Source of the DNA: Nepenthes gracilis
Lineage: Eukaryota > Streptophyta > Magnoliopsida > Caryophyllales > Nepenthaceae
DNA: 64,000 nt
Reading direction: 5' to 3'
NCBI GenBank assembly: GCA_033239525.1
Contig: BSYO01000025.1
Coordinates: 8,776,001-8,840,000 of the forward strand
The notes under the pieces are model-generated. The model had not been told where the DNA came from, searched no databases, and was given only the letters and a program-made list of their open reading frames with translations. A program made the position numbers and the translations under genes. Below, in pieces: positions 44,641 through 55,517 of the stretch; position 1 is the stretch's first letter; the number at the start of each line of letters is the position of its first letter.

Positions 44641-45330
44641 GTAAGATTCTTGCCCCAACATGAAATTCACAAATTCCGAGGTGTACCACTCCCAACACGT
44701 AATCAGCTTCTTCTAACGTGAGAAACTGTAGGTATGGGATGGACTGCCAACGTCGGTACAACTTTCCTTCCATGATGGTGTACCAGCCGGCTGTCCTTTT
44801 CAAACGCTCAGCCTCATCCAAGTTCTCATGTAGCATGTCATCGGATAGATATCTTCTATAAGGAGTCATCCAGTTTTCTAGGTTGGCTATCTGTATCACC
44901 TCTGGCTCTAGGTCATCTATGTTAGGACTATTGAGGACTTCGCGCATTTCTCGCGCATATTGCTTAGGGTCACCAGTTGATGCGACCTTTGCTAACCGGT
45001 TTGCCATTCCATTTTCTTTCCTCGGGATATGGATCACTTCAACACTATCGAACATTGAAATCATGCCTCGAACCTTGTAGAGATATTCGGAAAGTTGAGG
45101 GCTGGAAGCCTTAAAATTTCTTCGGACTTGGTTGACAACCAATTCTAAATCGCTGTAGATGATCAGACTCTTGGTTGAACACTCTTTTGCTAGACAAAAT
45201 CTAGTGAGCAACGCTCGTACTCTGTGATGTTATTGGTCTCCGGGAACCCGATGGTCATTGAGTAGTTTATCTCTGACTCGTCCAGAGTTCACAAAACCAT
45301 ATCAGCTCCACTGCCTGCTTGCATTGAGGA
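44600..45330 (-). pseudogene. pol: TatB second RNase H and pre-integrase linker
   Basis: Readable from about 45330, with the main frame 45211-44600: LAKECSTKSLIIYSDLELVVNQV, FDSVEVIHIPRKENGMANRLA, ENWMTPYRRYLSDDM, AGWYTIMEGKLYRRW and LTLEEADYVLGVVHLGI. This is the archaeal-type RNase H C-terminus and the linker to integrase. The N-terminal part (GSGADMVL region) lies upstream in another frame. It is more intact than other TatB parts. Confidence 0.82.
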
Positions 45331-46600
45331 ACCATCCACAGGCAAGGTCCACATTGGAGCCTTTTGCTGACCGTTATTCTCAATGAGGTTGAGGGTATCC
45401 AGAGTTGGGGTTGTTATTTCAACAATGAAGTTTGCCAGGGCTGACCCTTCAGAACCAACCTCGGTCGAAACTCCACATCAAACTTGCCTAACTCAATGGC
45501 CCATTTGACCAATCGTCCGGACATATTCAACCTCTGTAAGATCCTTTTAGCAATTAGTCTGTTAGAATAACAATTTTATGCGTCTAGAAGTAAGGACAGA
45601 CAAGTGCCAAAGCCATTCTCTCGGTGTGAGAGTATCGGGTCTTCGGGTTTGTCAAGACCTTACTGACGTAATATTCAGGCCATTTCCTATCAGATTGTTG
45701 TCGAACCAAGGCTTAGCTCAATGCGGTATCAAATACCGCTAGATATAAATACAACTCTTTGATTTCTTGGGGGATGTAAGAAAAGGCGGGTTGGAGAGAT
45801 ACTCCTTCAGTTCTCAGAATGCAGCTTTACAGTCAGTCGTCCACTAGAAGCTAGCAGCCTTCATCCTACTCAAGGCTTTGAAGAAGCGTAAGTACTTTTC
45901 TACAAACTTTGTCAAGAAATGGGAAAGCGCCATAAGCCTCCCGATGAGCTTCTAGATTTTTTTCACGATCCAAGGTGGGTTCATGTCAAAGATAGCCTTT
46001 ATCTTTTTAGGGTTTGTCTAGATCCCCCGTTGTGAGATGATAAACCCCAAGAACTTTTCCAAAGCCACATCAAATGCACACTTGGCTGGGTTGAGCTTCA
46101 TCTGATGCATTTGGAGGACATCAAACGCCTTATCAAGGTCGTGCATATGGTCGTTGATTGCTCTGCTTTTGACGAGCATATCGTCAACATGTATCTCTAT
46201 ATCCCGCCTAATCTAGCCTTCGAATATTTTATTTACAAGCCGCTGGTAGACTACGTCACCATTCTTTAGTCTAAAGGGTATGACTTTGTAACAATACGTC
46301 CCTTGATCAGTCATGAATGACGGGTGTTTCTTATCTTTTAGGCTCTTCCGGATCTAGTTATAACCCAAGTAGGTGTTCATGAAACTCAATAGTTTAAGAC
46401 CGAATGTGAAATCCACCAGCAGGTCGATTCTCGACAGCAAAAAGCTATCCTTAGGATATGCCTTGTTGACGTTGATAAAGTCAATGCACATCCTCCACTT
46501 CCCATTACTTTTCTTGACCAGTACCACGTTGGATAACCAATTCGAGTATTGGACCTCTCTGATGTACCCAACGTCGGGCATCTTTTTCACCTCCTTGAGG
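45331..46600 (-). pseudogene. pol: TatB reverse transcriptase and RNase H
   Basis: From 46590: MKKMPDVGYIREVQYSNWLS, NVVLVKKSNGKWRMCIDF and INVNKAYPKDSFLLSRID (RT fingers and palm). The catalytic motif reads HVDDMLVKSRAINDH near 46165-46205 (YVDD in the family). Then LNPAKCAFDVALEKFLGFI, RLMALSHFLTKFVEKY, and RNase H with ELYLYLAVFDTALS, YYVSKVLTNPKTRYSHTE. Stops and frameshifts are scattered. Matches TatA where both exist. Confidence 0.82.
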
Positions 46601-46879
46601 ATGGTGACTAGTTTCTCAACCGAATAATTTTTTTATTTTTACTGAACAGGTTTATGACCAAGATCTAAACCCAACTTATAAACCATTATTCCGGTCGATA
46701 TTCATGGCATGTTAGCAAGGGCCTAAGGCAAAGATGTTGGAATTTTGCCGGAGGAAGGCAACTAGCTAGTTTCGAAGGGGGTTCCGGTAAGGAATTTTCT
46801 ATTTGAACACACTTCTCGAGATTATTAGGATCCAAGAGAATTTGGTCTATAGATTCTCCAAATTGGGCTTGCAGTATGG

Positions 46880-47480
46880 TGGCCTTGTCATGGAAGTCGA
46901 GGTCTTCAACTGGTTAGCCAAAAGGCGCTTGAGTGACTCGAGACAGGTAACATGTGCCACCGACCATTTGGTCGCTAAGGACCTCTTCTATGCCATATGT
47001 AGTATGAAATTTCATTTTTAAGTATGAGATCGAGGTCACTACCCCAAAAGCGGTCAGGCAAGGACGTCCGAGGATGGCGTTGTAGACCAACGGAAGGTCT
47101 TCTACCAAGAAGGTAAGCATCTTGGAGGCTGTCCTCGAATAAGCCCCCAATGTGACTTCCAGCAAAACAACCCCCTAAATGAACATCGACTCATTATCTA
47201 GCCCATACAAGGGTCTCTCAGTGGGTTTTATTTGACTCCTCTTTAGACCCAATTTGAAGTACGTATTAAGATAAAATAAATTTCTAAAATTTTTATTATT
47301 GATAAATACTCGTTTTAGCTAATAGTCCACAACACCATCAGAAATGAGGATAGATACAACCAAGAGATCGGAATGAGGAGAGGACACATGAGTCATATCT
47401 CAATTACTAAAACTAAGGACGTCATCCCTCACTACTACCCTCGACTTCTTGCAGCCGGCAGTCATCCCTCTCTACTAATG
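46880..47480 (-). pseudogene. pol: TatB protease
   Basis: Readable pieces: THVSSPHSDLLVVSILISDG, RVFINNKNFRNLFYLNTYF (the position of the protease DTGSS-like loop, here degenerate), RPLYGLDNESMFI, then 47165-46914: LEVTLGAYSRTASKMLTFLV, VYNAILGRPCLTAFGVVTSI and MKFHTTYGIEEVLSDQ. The ILGRP motif is characteristic of Tat-lineage protease. The end of gag with its zinc knuckle is missing between here and 47485. Confidence 0.75.
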
Positions 47481-47484
47481 ATCC

Positions 47485-48230
47485 ATTGGATCTGTGCTCC
47501 CGTTGTAAGGTTCCAGACCTAGCATCTTGAACTTGTGAGAGGGTGGTTGTGTCCGAATCTCAATCGTGAATGACAGTCTCCGTAGATCTGTGGATCGCCC
47601 ACTGACATCTCCGTCGAAGACATGCTACCACATTTTTTTCACTTTCTCCTCCATTCAAGGAGAGGCCGCCTTCCTTTTCGTGTTGAGGAAAGTCCTTAAC
47701 TCCAAGGGGGTTCTAAGAGGCATGAGAGGCTAGGCGGCTTACATCCCTTGAAGGGCGCGGGCTATATGAGGCTCCTCCTCGATCCGAAGGCCTCCTGTCA
47801 TCACGGGAGTAGCGGGGATTTCACCTCTCAGGACTATCCTTTAGAGTCCTATAACTTAGGCGACCCTTTAGATGTGACGGGACCCTATTGCTCGAGGTAG
47901 CTTGGCTCGAAAATCGGTCAGACCGATAGGTCTTCTTGGCAGGGTGTTTCTTCACCCCATTCTCCGCTTGGACATCGCAATTTGATAGGCAGAAGATGAA
48001 GCCTCCTTTGGTTGCGCATCTAGGCATGTGTAGATGGTTTGGATGGCCTTGGAGATGTTGTCCATCCATGTCACTAGCGCACGCACGCATGGGTCGGGAT
48101 GGTTGTCCACACGACTGCCCATAGGGGGTAGTTGCCACATGCAGTGGCTTCACTGACTAGTACACTGATTTATTCTTGGGTGTTCACCATGTTGTTTTTC
48201 GTAAGAATGTGGTAGTCGAACTTTTTAATC
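47485..48230 (-). pseudogene. gag: TatB gag remnant
   Basis: On the minus strand: SRVDNHPDPCVRALVTWMDN ISKAIQ (near 48130), LRTFLNTKRKAASPWMEEKV KKMW, FTIEIRTQPPSHKFKMLGLE PYNGSTDPMDH (near 47500). Each piece has a counterpart in the gag at 110-1336 and in TatC. The protein then stops, and the capsid C-terminus and zinc knuckle are deleted before the protease. Confidence 0.75.
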
Positions 48231-48234
48231 GCTT

Positions 48235-48250
48235 CCCACAGACGGCGCCA
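48235..48250 (-). other. Primer-binding site of TatB
   Basis: TGGCGCCGTCTGTGGG on the minus strand, one base after the LTR end at 48252. Confidence 0.75.
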
Positions 48251-48251
48251 A

Positions 48252-51200
48252 TGATGCATACCCAGGTCCGAGTTGTTGTATGAATTAGAGAGCCAAAAAT
48301 CGGATCTTCATGTTAGTCGATCTAAAGAGAGTCTGGTCTCCATAACTTTAAACTTAGATTCTGCGTAGTACAACGAACAGACAAGATGTCAAAGGATTGT
48401 GTCACGAGCTCGGATAAAGCAAGTCAATTAAATAATTAATTATAATTTTTAAAATTTAAAATTTAAAATAAATTTAATAAATAATACTAAGTTCTAAAAT
48501 TCAGGTTTGAGAAATCAAACAATACAAGACCCGATAAATCATAAACCCTCACAAGACCTCATCGGACAATCATCTAGATATTATAAAAATGACCTACTCT
48601 ATAATTATCGTAAATGAGGTAACAATCAAATCCAAATCATAATCAGACATAACATAATATTGAAACTATTTTTGAAATAAAATCATGGGCCTATACTCGA
48701 CCAATTCCATAATCCAATCATATCAAATATAAATTTAAACTATAATGAAACTAAAACTCACCAAATTTGACGAATAGTAAACAAATCACGTCCTAACTCC
48801 TACAATTCAATTGAACATTCTACTCCAAATGGATAAAATAGAAAACGTGAATCAAGCACTCAACAAGTATCATATTTAAATAAAATAAGTCCGATAAATT
48901 AGATGAAGGGTCAAATAGATAAATATTCAATCAAATAATAGAATAAATCTGAATTGTCAATATAATAAATTTAAATAAAATCCAAGTTCTAAAATCTAAT
49001 AGTAATCTCGTACTCAAACTTAATATCCAAATCCAAAACAAATGTCTAAGTTAGAAAATAGTTCTTATTAGGACGTATATATATATATATATATACATAT
49101 AAACAAAATAAAAGTGATTCGAACCGAATCTAATAAGCCGATATCTAATCCAAGTCTGAGTCCAAATTCAAATCGAAGTCCAAGACTAAGGCTTGTTCAA
49201 CTTGTGATCTTGGGCAAAATCTAATAGCCGGATGATCCAATAATATGCGCAAAAATCAAAGAAGTATCACAACAGATAGTCCAAAGGTACGGATCAAAAT
49301 ATATAATCAAAATCATTTGTACGAGACATACCAAAGCCGAATCTATGGGCAAAATCGGCGAATATCAAATTCAAGTCTAAAATCCAAATTCAAATCAAAG
49401 TCCAATACAAATCTATATAGAAATATAAATCATACATCAAATTTGATCTTTAATTATTTAAAAATTAGTTGAAGAAGGGTTACATATATCCTGGTAACCT
49501 TAGGCCAAGTCAAATGTAAATCAAGCCAGCATGCATGGCCACCCATGTACTCTGTACCCATAAGTAAGGTTACTCACTATATTTTATCTCCTATAATTTT
49601 AGGTGTACTCCTCAAGTTTGTGAGATATATTAGAACGGCTAAATATATTATAAGGTTGAATCAAAATATCCAAATGGGAAGGATCACTACTACAAACCTT
49701 TATCACTGAAAAAAGAGATTTCTAAATAACAAATATCTGACCGTAGAAAATTGGCCGGAATATTCAATAACAAATCCAAATATAGTAACCATAATTCGGC
49801 ACATGTATGTGAAAATGCACGGGCTATACAAATTTTATGCATATTTTCACGCATATATGTTGATATAAACATATAAAGTGTCTGAAAAATTTACTCATTT
49901 TTTTAAAAAATAACAAAATCCCCAAATTTTAATAGAAACAGAATAAAATCCTCAAATAACCGGTAAAAAGGCCACGCGTGCACAATAAAATAAACTTGAT
50001 AAAGTGCACCTGCGAGCTTAAAACCTCCAAATTAGAACATAAATACATCAGATGTGAAATCAGATAAAAAATGGGGTTAGAAGATACTTGTCTTGATTTT
50101 ATTCCAAGCAAATTTGCTAAAAGGATACTCCAAAGTATCCAAACCGGGCCCTCTCTCTGCCGACGTGTACCCTTTCTCTCTCCTCGACCACATCACGTTC
50201 TGCCTCTCTCTCTCTTGACGTCCTCCTTCACCAATGGTGGCTCTGGAACAGGCGATAGCGGCAGCACCCGACGATGGCAGCGGCAGTGGACACAGCGCAT
50301 GCAGCCGTCGGTAGCCTTCTTTCTCCACCACGCCTTTTTCACCCATTTTCTTCCAATTCAAGCGATTTCTCTCAAAATTAGTAGATACAACTCCGAAATC
50401 ATCATCCACAATAAGAAATAAAGGATTTACTTGCCTTGATTTCACCGATTTTCTCCGGCAACAGCGGCGAACAAATTGCGGCCGTTTTTGCTTCAATTTG
50501 TGATTTCTTCATCTACTTACACCGGTGGACAATGGATGGTACCATCACGCAGAGGACTTTGCCGGCTTTCATTTTCGGCATCAACACCTCTAACGACAGC
50601 AATGGCGACATCCCACGCCGTTCTCCCTCTCTCTCCGCTTTTCTCTCCTCTCTTGTTTCTCTCTCCCCAAAACCCTTTTCTCTATTTTCCTTCATTTTTC
50701 ATTTTATTTTATATATTATTATTATTATATATTATTCTATATTTATTTATATTTTATATTTTTTTATTTCAAAATTCAAGTCAATATTCAATCAATAGCA
50801 CAGGTGCACCTCATACGACAACACAACTGATCTAAATATTTTTTAATATTTAATTAATTTTTTTGTCACACCTAAATTATCGAAAATCATAATTAATATT
50901 TAAATAATTCAAATAAAAATCCGGGATATTACAAATTGATGGGACTCACTCCCCGATATATCTTCCAATGTTTAAGTCAGCAATCTTTCTATAAAAAAAA
51001 AGATAAAAAATACAAAATGAAAATGCCAATGCACGTGTAGAGGGACTGAGTGTGGTACGCTTGATAAGAAACGTCTTAGAGAGAAAGAGAAAAATGCGCT
51101 CGAATGGGAGCATCTTGGAACTGTCATCGGCTGGACGTTAAAATTTTGCCGAAAGACTTATTGTAGTGACAATGATGTATTTTTACTTGGCTATATTTTT

Positions 51201-51577
51201 TATTGTATCTCTCTCTCCCTCCTATTGGGAAGGAGGGTTATGTATAGAGTTAGAGGGTAGTTTGATTTTTCTTAACAATCACCCATGGAACCGTCCGGAT
51301 GGATAAAGTGATATCATTTGGCCGACGGTTCCTGACTGGTTATGGTGTCCGTTGAGCAGTCTAGATGAGAGAAATATGTTGTTCGTTCTGATCAGTTATG
51401 GTCGGTTCCTTCACCGCTCGAGAAGTGGATCGTGAATCGTTTTAACATGGCTAATGAGCTCATCCACTCGCTTTGGGCTATCTGGGCCGACAGGATCGGT
51501 TTAGACATTATTTATTTTTGAATCAATTCCTTCCGTTTATGGATCTTATTCTTGGGCGAGACTGACCATATCGATCA
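48252..51577 (-). repeat. 5' LTR of TatB, split by a solo LTR
   Basis: The LTR proper is 48252-48399 plus 50934-51577 (about 790 bp), matching 30774-31561. It starts on the minus strand TGATCGATATGG and ends TATGCATCA. TSD half ATATC follows at 51578-51582. Confidence 0.82.
48400..50933 (-). repeat. Solo chromovirus LTR (Tekay5, 2534 bp)
   Basis: Minus strand TGTAATATCCCGG ... GAGCTCGTGACA, with TG/CA ends. It is flanked by GATTG (48395-48399) and AATTG (50934-50938), a TSD with one mismatch. It contains ACTTGTTGAGTGCTTGATTCAC (minus, near 48850), the conserved chromovirus LTR motif. There are no internal genes and no second LTR, so it arose by LTR-LTR recombination. Pyrimidine-rich stretches at 50150-50700 and open frames there belong to the LTR. 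An (AT)n run is at about 49077-49094. Confidence 0.8.
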
Positions 51578-52147
51578 ATATCAAATCAACTATAATTATC
51601 AACAAATTTTACTATGTTATTTTTCTTAAAATTATGATTAAAGGCTTAAAAAATATTTTTCAAATATATTTTTCTTAAAAAATATATCAGCAAATTTCTG
51701 AAACTCCAATAAATGTTAACTTTTTTAGTATGAAAAGTCAAGCATACGATCAACATTTAGGACCTTGCAATTACATCTTTTCTTCTTTTCCTTTTTTTTT
51801 TTTGATAGAATACCGAGTCGTATTGTTCGGCTAATTGGATAGGAGACTTGGTCTCAGCAGCCTCGTCCATCCTCTGTTTCCAAGATATTTCCTTCCCCAC
51901 CTTCTTCCCCGAAATATTAATCAATTCCTACTTGTACAATCATGAATCCACCAACCTTCATGCTGACCTTTTTCGATGTATTTCTTTCGGAATCCGTGTA
52001 AGAATTCTTCCCTTTCATTCAATCAGCAAACATATATAAAACATCCTAGTCTGAGAATTCCTTCACCGCTTTGACATTCATTTCTGATAAATCAAGTCGA
52101 AGAAATTAGCCCAAAACTCCTGTATTACAATAAGAAATTGACGGAAG
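51578..52147 (+). promoter_or_regulatory. Promoter and 5' UTR region of the syntaxin gene
   Basis: The 570 bp between the end of TatB and the start codon. TATA-like CATATATAAAAC at 52031-52042 would place the transcript start near 52065-52075 and give a 5' UTR of about 75-85 nt. The rest is AT-rich with a T-tract near 51788-51803. All of the older upstream promoter now lies beyond the 20.8-kb TatB insertion. Confidence 0.5.
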
Positions 52148-52738
52148 ATGAACGATCTCTTCTCAAGCTCCTCTTCTCGCTTTCCGTGGCAGCCCAAGGA
52201 CCCGAACAGCATCCAGATGACGGAGGCGGCGCCGTCGACCGGAGGCATAAACCTAGACAAGTTCTTCGGGGACGCGGAGACGGTGAAGGAACAGCTGAAA
52301 GAGATCGAGGAGCTAGAGAGGAAGCTGAAGGAGGCGCACGAGGAGAGCAAGACGCTGCACAATGCGACGGCGGTGAAGGATCTGCGGTCGAAGATGGAGA
52401 ACGACGTCGCGCAGGTGCTGAAGAAGGCAAAGACGATAAAGGTAAAGTTGGAGGCGCTGGACCGGTCGAACGCTGCGAACCGGCAGGTGCCTGGCTGCGG
52501 GCCGGGGAGCTCGGCGGACCGGACGAGGACGTCAGTGGTGGGAGGGCTGAGAAAGAACCTCAGGGAGAAGATGGAGGAGTTCCAGGAGTTGAGGGAGATG
52601 GTGAGTAGGGAGTACAGGGAGACGGTGGCGAGGAGGTATTTTACGGTCACCGGGGAGAATCCGGATGAGAAGACCTTGGATCTGTTAATCAACACCGGGG
52701 AGAGTGAGACCTTCCTCCAAAAGGCAATTCAGCAACAG
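52148..52738 (+). CDS. SYP121-like: Plant syntaxin (SYP12 clade Qa-SNARE), exon 1
   Basis: Encodes residues 1-197 of a 302-residue plasma-membrane Qa-SNARE that helps vesicles fuse with the plasma membrane. The start ATG is chosen because MNDLFSSS is the conserved N-terminus of SYP12 proteins. Residues 34 to about 155 form the regulatory Habc bundle (INLDKFFGDAETVKEQLKEI, SKTLHNATAVKDLRSKM, LKKAKTIKVKLEALDRSNA). The conserved GCGPGSSADRTRTSVV and YRETVARRYFTVTGENPDE follow. The exon ends at CAG|GTATGA after AIQQQ, phase 0, the usual intron position in this family. GC-rich coding DNA contrasts with AT-rich surroundings. Clade-level assignment is secure; the exact paralogue (SYP121 to SYP125) is not resolvable here. 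Confidence 0.93.
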
Positions 52739-53035
52739 GTATGAACTACCCACAAACTGCGTGATTCTTCTTTATCCCATGACACAGTTATAATTTTGTT
52801 GTTTTTGATTTCTATTATTTCTTTAAATTTTTATTTCAGTTAATTTTCTTCCATATTTTTATATTAATGACAATTGTTTTTATTCAATTTAAACATAATC
52901 CAATCCTCAAATTGGTCAAGATTAATATCAAGTTTTGAGACATTTTTGGATTCGAGTCTTGGACGGATTTGGATTCGTCTGCTCCTTAGGCATGTATTGT
53001 TATTGGGCCTGGTCTCCATCCTGCACGCCTTGGTT

Positions 53036-53860
53036 TAGCTGGTCAGCAGGATTCTAAGCACGTCAGCAGGCGTCCACGCAAAAACATCCACATTATGTCT
53101 CAAGAAGTTGATTAGCTGGTCACGCAGAGGTCCGATGAGCAAACCCCCTATCTGCACGCATTTATCTGGGTTGTTTGGATTCAGGGGTATTGAGTCGATG
53201 ACCTCGTTAGACTACGCCTGTTGCAGGATTGTTTTATCTCGATGGTCCAGGTCATCTATCGGCTTGTTGACACCATTTGGGGCAACCTGGGATAGATAAC
53301 ACGTTCGACTAGTCACTTTTTTCTCCAACACTTTGCCGATACCGCATACCGTCAAAAATTTCATTCTTAGGTGGGGTATCAATATTACAACCTCCAATGT
53401 TGCCAGGCATTGTCGATCGATAATGATGTTGTACACAGAAGGCAAATCGACTCTAGGAAGATGAGTGTGCCGCTCGCTGTCCTAGGGTACGTGCCCAAAG
53501 TAACTTCTAGCCGGATGGTCCATTGGACAGCTACTGGTTCATTATCCAATCCATGTAGTGGCACTTTGGCCGATTTTAGCTGACTCTTTTTAAATCCCAA
53601 TTTAAAATAGGTATCGAGATAGAGCAAATATCAGAAACTTTTATTACCAATAAATACTCATTTCAGTTGGTAATCTAGAATATCGTCTGAAATGAGTGCG
53701 GTTATAACCAGGGGGTCAGTATGAGGGGAAATTATATGTGCCATATCGTCATTACTAAAACTAATAATATCATCTCCCACCCTCTTTTATTGTGCTCAGT
53801 TTGCTTCTCCAGGCAATTCGCATGGTGAGCCTTGGGTGTCCTGGTGGTCACAATGTTGAC
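53036..53860 (-). pseudogene. pol: TatC protease and start of pre-RT region
   Basis: Minus strand. YLDTYFKLGFKKSQLKSAKV and LHGLDNEPVAVQWTIRLEVT lead into LGTYPRTASGTLIFLE, then a frameshift. NIIIDRQCLATLEVVILIPH LRMKFLTVCGIGKVLEKK corresponds to the ILGRP-MKF region of TatB. Further on are GGLLIGPLRDQLINFLRHNV DVFAWTPADV, the conserved Tat segment just before RT, which breaks at 53036 into LTR sequence. Confidence 0.72.
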
Positions 53861-55490
53861 CACTCCGGCTACAACCGGTTCTTTAGTTATTACTGTCCGA
53901 GCCTATCCTCTCCTAAGGGACTAGAATTCTATCTTGGGTTTCTCAGGAATTTGGTGTGGTGGCCCGTTGGATCAGCTCCTCGATCTCTCTTTGTAAAGTC
54001 TGGCAGTTTCTGTGTTGTGACCCAGAGATCGATGAAAATCACAATATTTCATCGAATATCCTCCCTCTAGGTTCTTCACCAGCTTTGGCCCTTTGATGAA
54101 CTTCTTCTCTCAAATCTGCATGAGAACATTTACCCATGAGTCATTCAGTGGAGTCAGGTTTATGGGCCTAAGCTCTCTTCGTACGGGTGGCTTAATTTTG
54201 GGCTCCTTCCTTCAAGGGTTGTCATAGCCTCCATTCTTCCTTTTTCCATCCTCGGGCAAAGAACGAGGATGATTAGCCCATTCTGGGTGCTTCATCTCAT
54301 TGACTTCCTCCGCCGCTATGTAGGTTCGAACAATGGATTCAGCCTCCCAGAAGGTTTAGGGGTCATTGTGGGCTAGGTGTTTAAAAAAGTGCCCACACCC
54401 AGAGCAAAAATGGAACTGTTGAACTTCATCTCGTCGGTGAACCTGGGTATCTTCCGAGCTTCTACGATAAACTTGCCCAGGAATTTCTCAGGTTTATGCC
54501 CGGCTTCTACTTGACGTGAGCAAGGTGCCACTGTTGCTTCTCCTCGTGGCAGTTTGAGACATATCAAACCAAGAAGCTATCAGTAAGATCCCAAAAATTT
54601 TATATTGAATTCGCCAGGAGCTGATAGAATCAGATTCTGGCATCCCCCTTCAGAATGAGGGGGAAGCACTAGCACATGGAAGCTTCATCTAGACCCTAGA
54701 AGCTGAGCAGAGTACGGAAGTAATCAATGTGATCCATTAGATCAGTACTTCCATCATAAGGTTTTAGGGCTGATATTTTTGAATTTTTGTGGCAGCGACT
54801 GGGTCCGAATCTCCATAGTGAAGGGAGATCTCTTCAAGTTGACCGAGTGTTCGTCGGCTTCTCCTCTGAACACGTGGTCCCATATCTTTTGGACCTTCTC
54901 TTCCACCCTTGAAGAGGTTGCAGACCTTTTCACGTTGAGGTAGGTTCTTAACTTCGAGTGTCCAGTCATACGGTGCGGCGCCAACTGGCTGTTGCCGCTA
55001 ATTGGTCGGGTGATACGAGAATCTCCTTCTTGAATAGGAGGCCTCTACTCGTCCCTAGAGTAGAAGGGGTTCCTTCTTTTTGGGTTCTCATCCTGGGTCC
55101 CACGGCAGAGCCGTCCTTCCAGCCTGGAACGGTTTCAGGTCTTTGGGGCCGCCGAGGTGTTAGAGTTATTTGGTCGGGCAGCCTTCTTGGTCGGCTTCTT
55201 CTTTCTTTGATCTCCCCGCCTGGAGGTCGGAGTGTGGGCCGAAGAGGATGGAGCCCCTACCTCTGTTTGTCTTGGAGCGTGTAGAGCACCTAGAGTATTT
55301 GAGATATTTTGTTCATTTGCTCCGCCCTCGGTAGAATGATAGGAGCTGGATGCTCACCTGCCTGGCTACCAACGGAGTGGTCGTTGCCAGGAGAGGTGAC
55401 CTCCTTTGCTGGAACGTTGGCTTACATTCTTGTGTTCACCATATTTGTCGACAATATTGATGTAGACAGAATAGTGGTTGGGCCTTTTGT
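53861..55490 (-). pseudogene. gag: TatC gag remnant
   Basis: Readable minus-strand pieces: the N-terminal region near 55480-55300; LRTYLNVKRSATSSRVEEKV QKIWDHVFRG, FTMEIRTQSLPQKF (54984-54754); the capsid part with FLGKFIVEARKIPRFTDEMK FNSSIFALGVG (54567-54373); and an EAESIVRTYIAAEEVNE-like stretch near 54310. All pieces are collinear with the gag at 110-1336. Many stops and frameshifts. Confidence 0.72.
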
Positions 55491-55498
55491 TCAGCTTT

Positions 55499-55513
55499 CC
55501 ACAAACAGTACCA
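55499..55513 (-). other. Decayed primer-binding site of TatC
   Basis: TGGTACTGTTTGTGG on the minus strand. Compared with TGGCGCCGTCTGTGG in TatB every change is C to T or G to A. Confidence 0.6.
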
Positions 55514-55517
55514 ATTA

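Larger units (their letters stand above)
30774..51577 (-). mobile_element. Tat-lineage element TatB with nested insertions
   Basis: Complete element on the minus strand: 5' LTR 48252-51577 (split by a solo LTR), PBS 48235-48250, gag, PR, RT, RNase H, second RNase H, integrase (split by Tekay4), antisense extra ORF, and 3' LTR 30774-31561. Flanking repeats GTATC (30769-30773) and ATATC (51578-51582) differ at one base. Without the insertions it would be about 9 kb. It ends about 570 bp upstream of the syntaxin start codon. Confidence 0.85.

Noticed and set aside
50071..50835. Serine/leucine-rich frames of about 120 residues
   Set aside because: They lie inside the solo LTR, in its pyrimidine-rich leader; no domain and no partner in other LTRs.
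52125..52695. Other open frames over syntaxin exon 1 (up to 205 residues, both strands)
   Set aside because: GC-rich coding DNA keeps other frames open; only the SYP12 frame is conserved.
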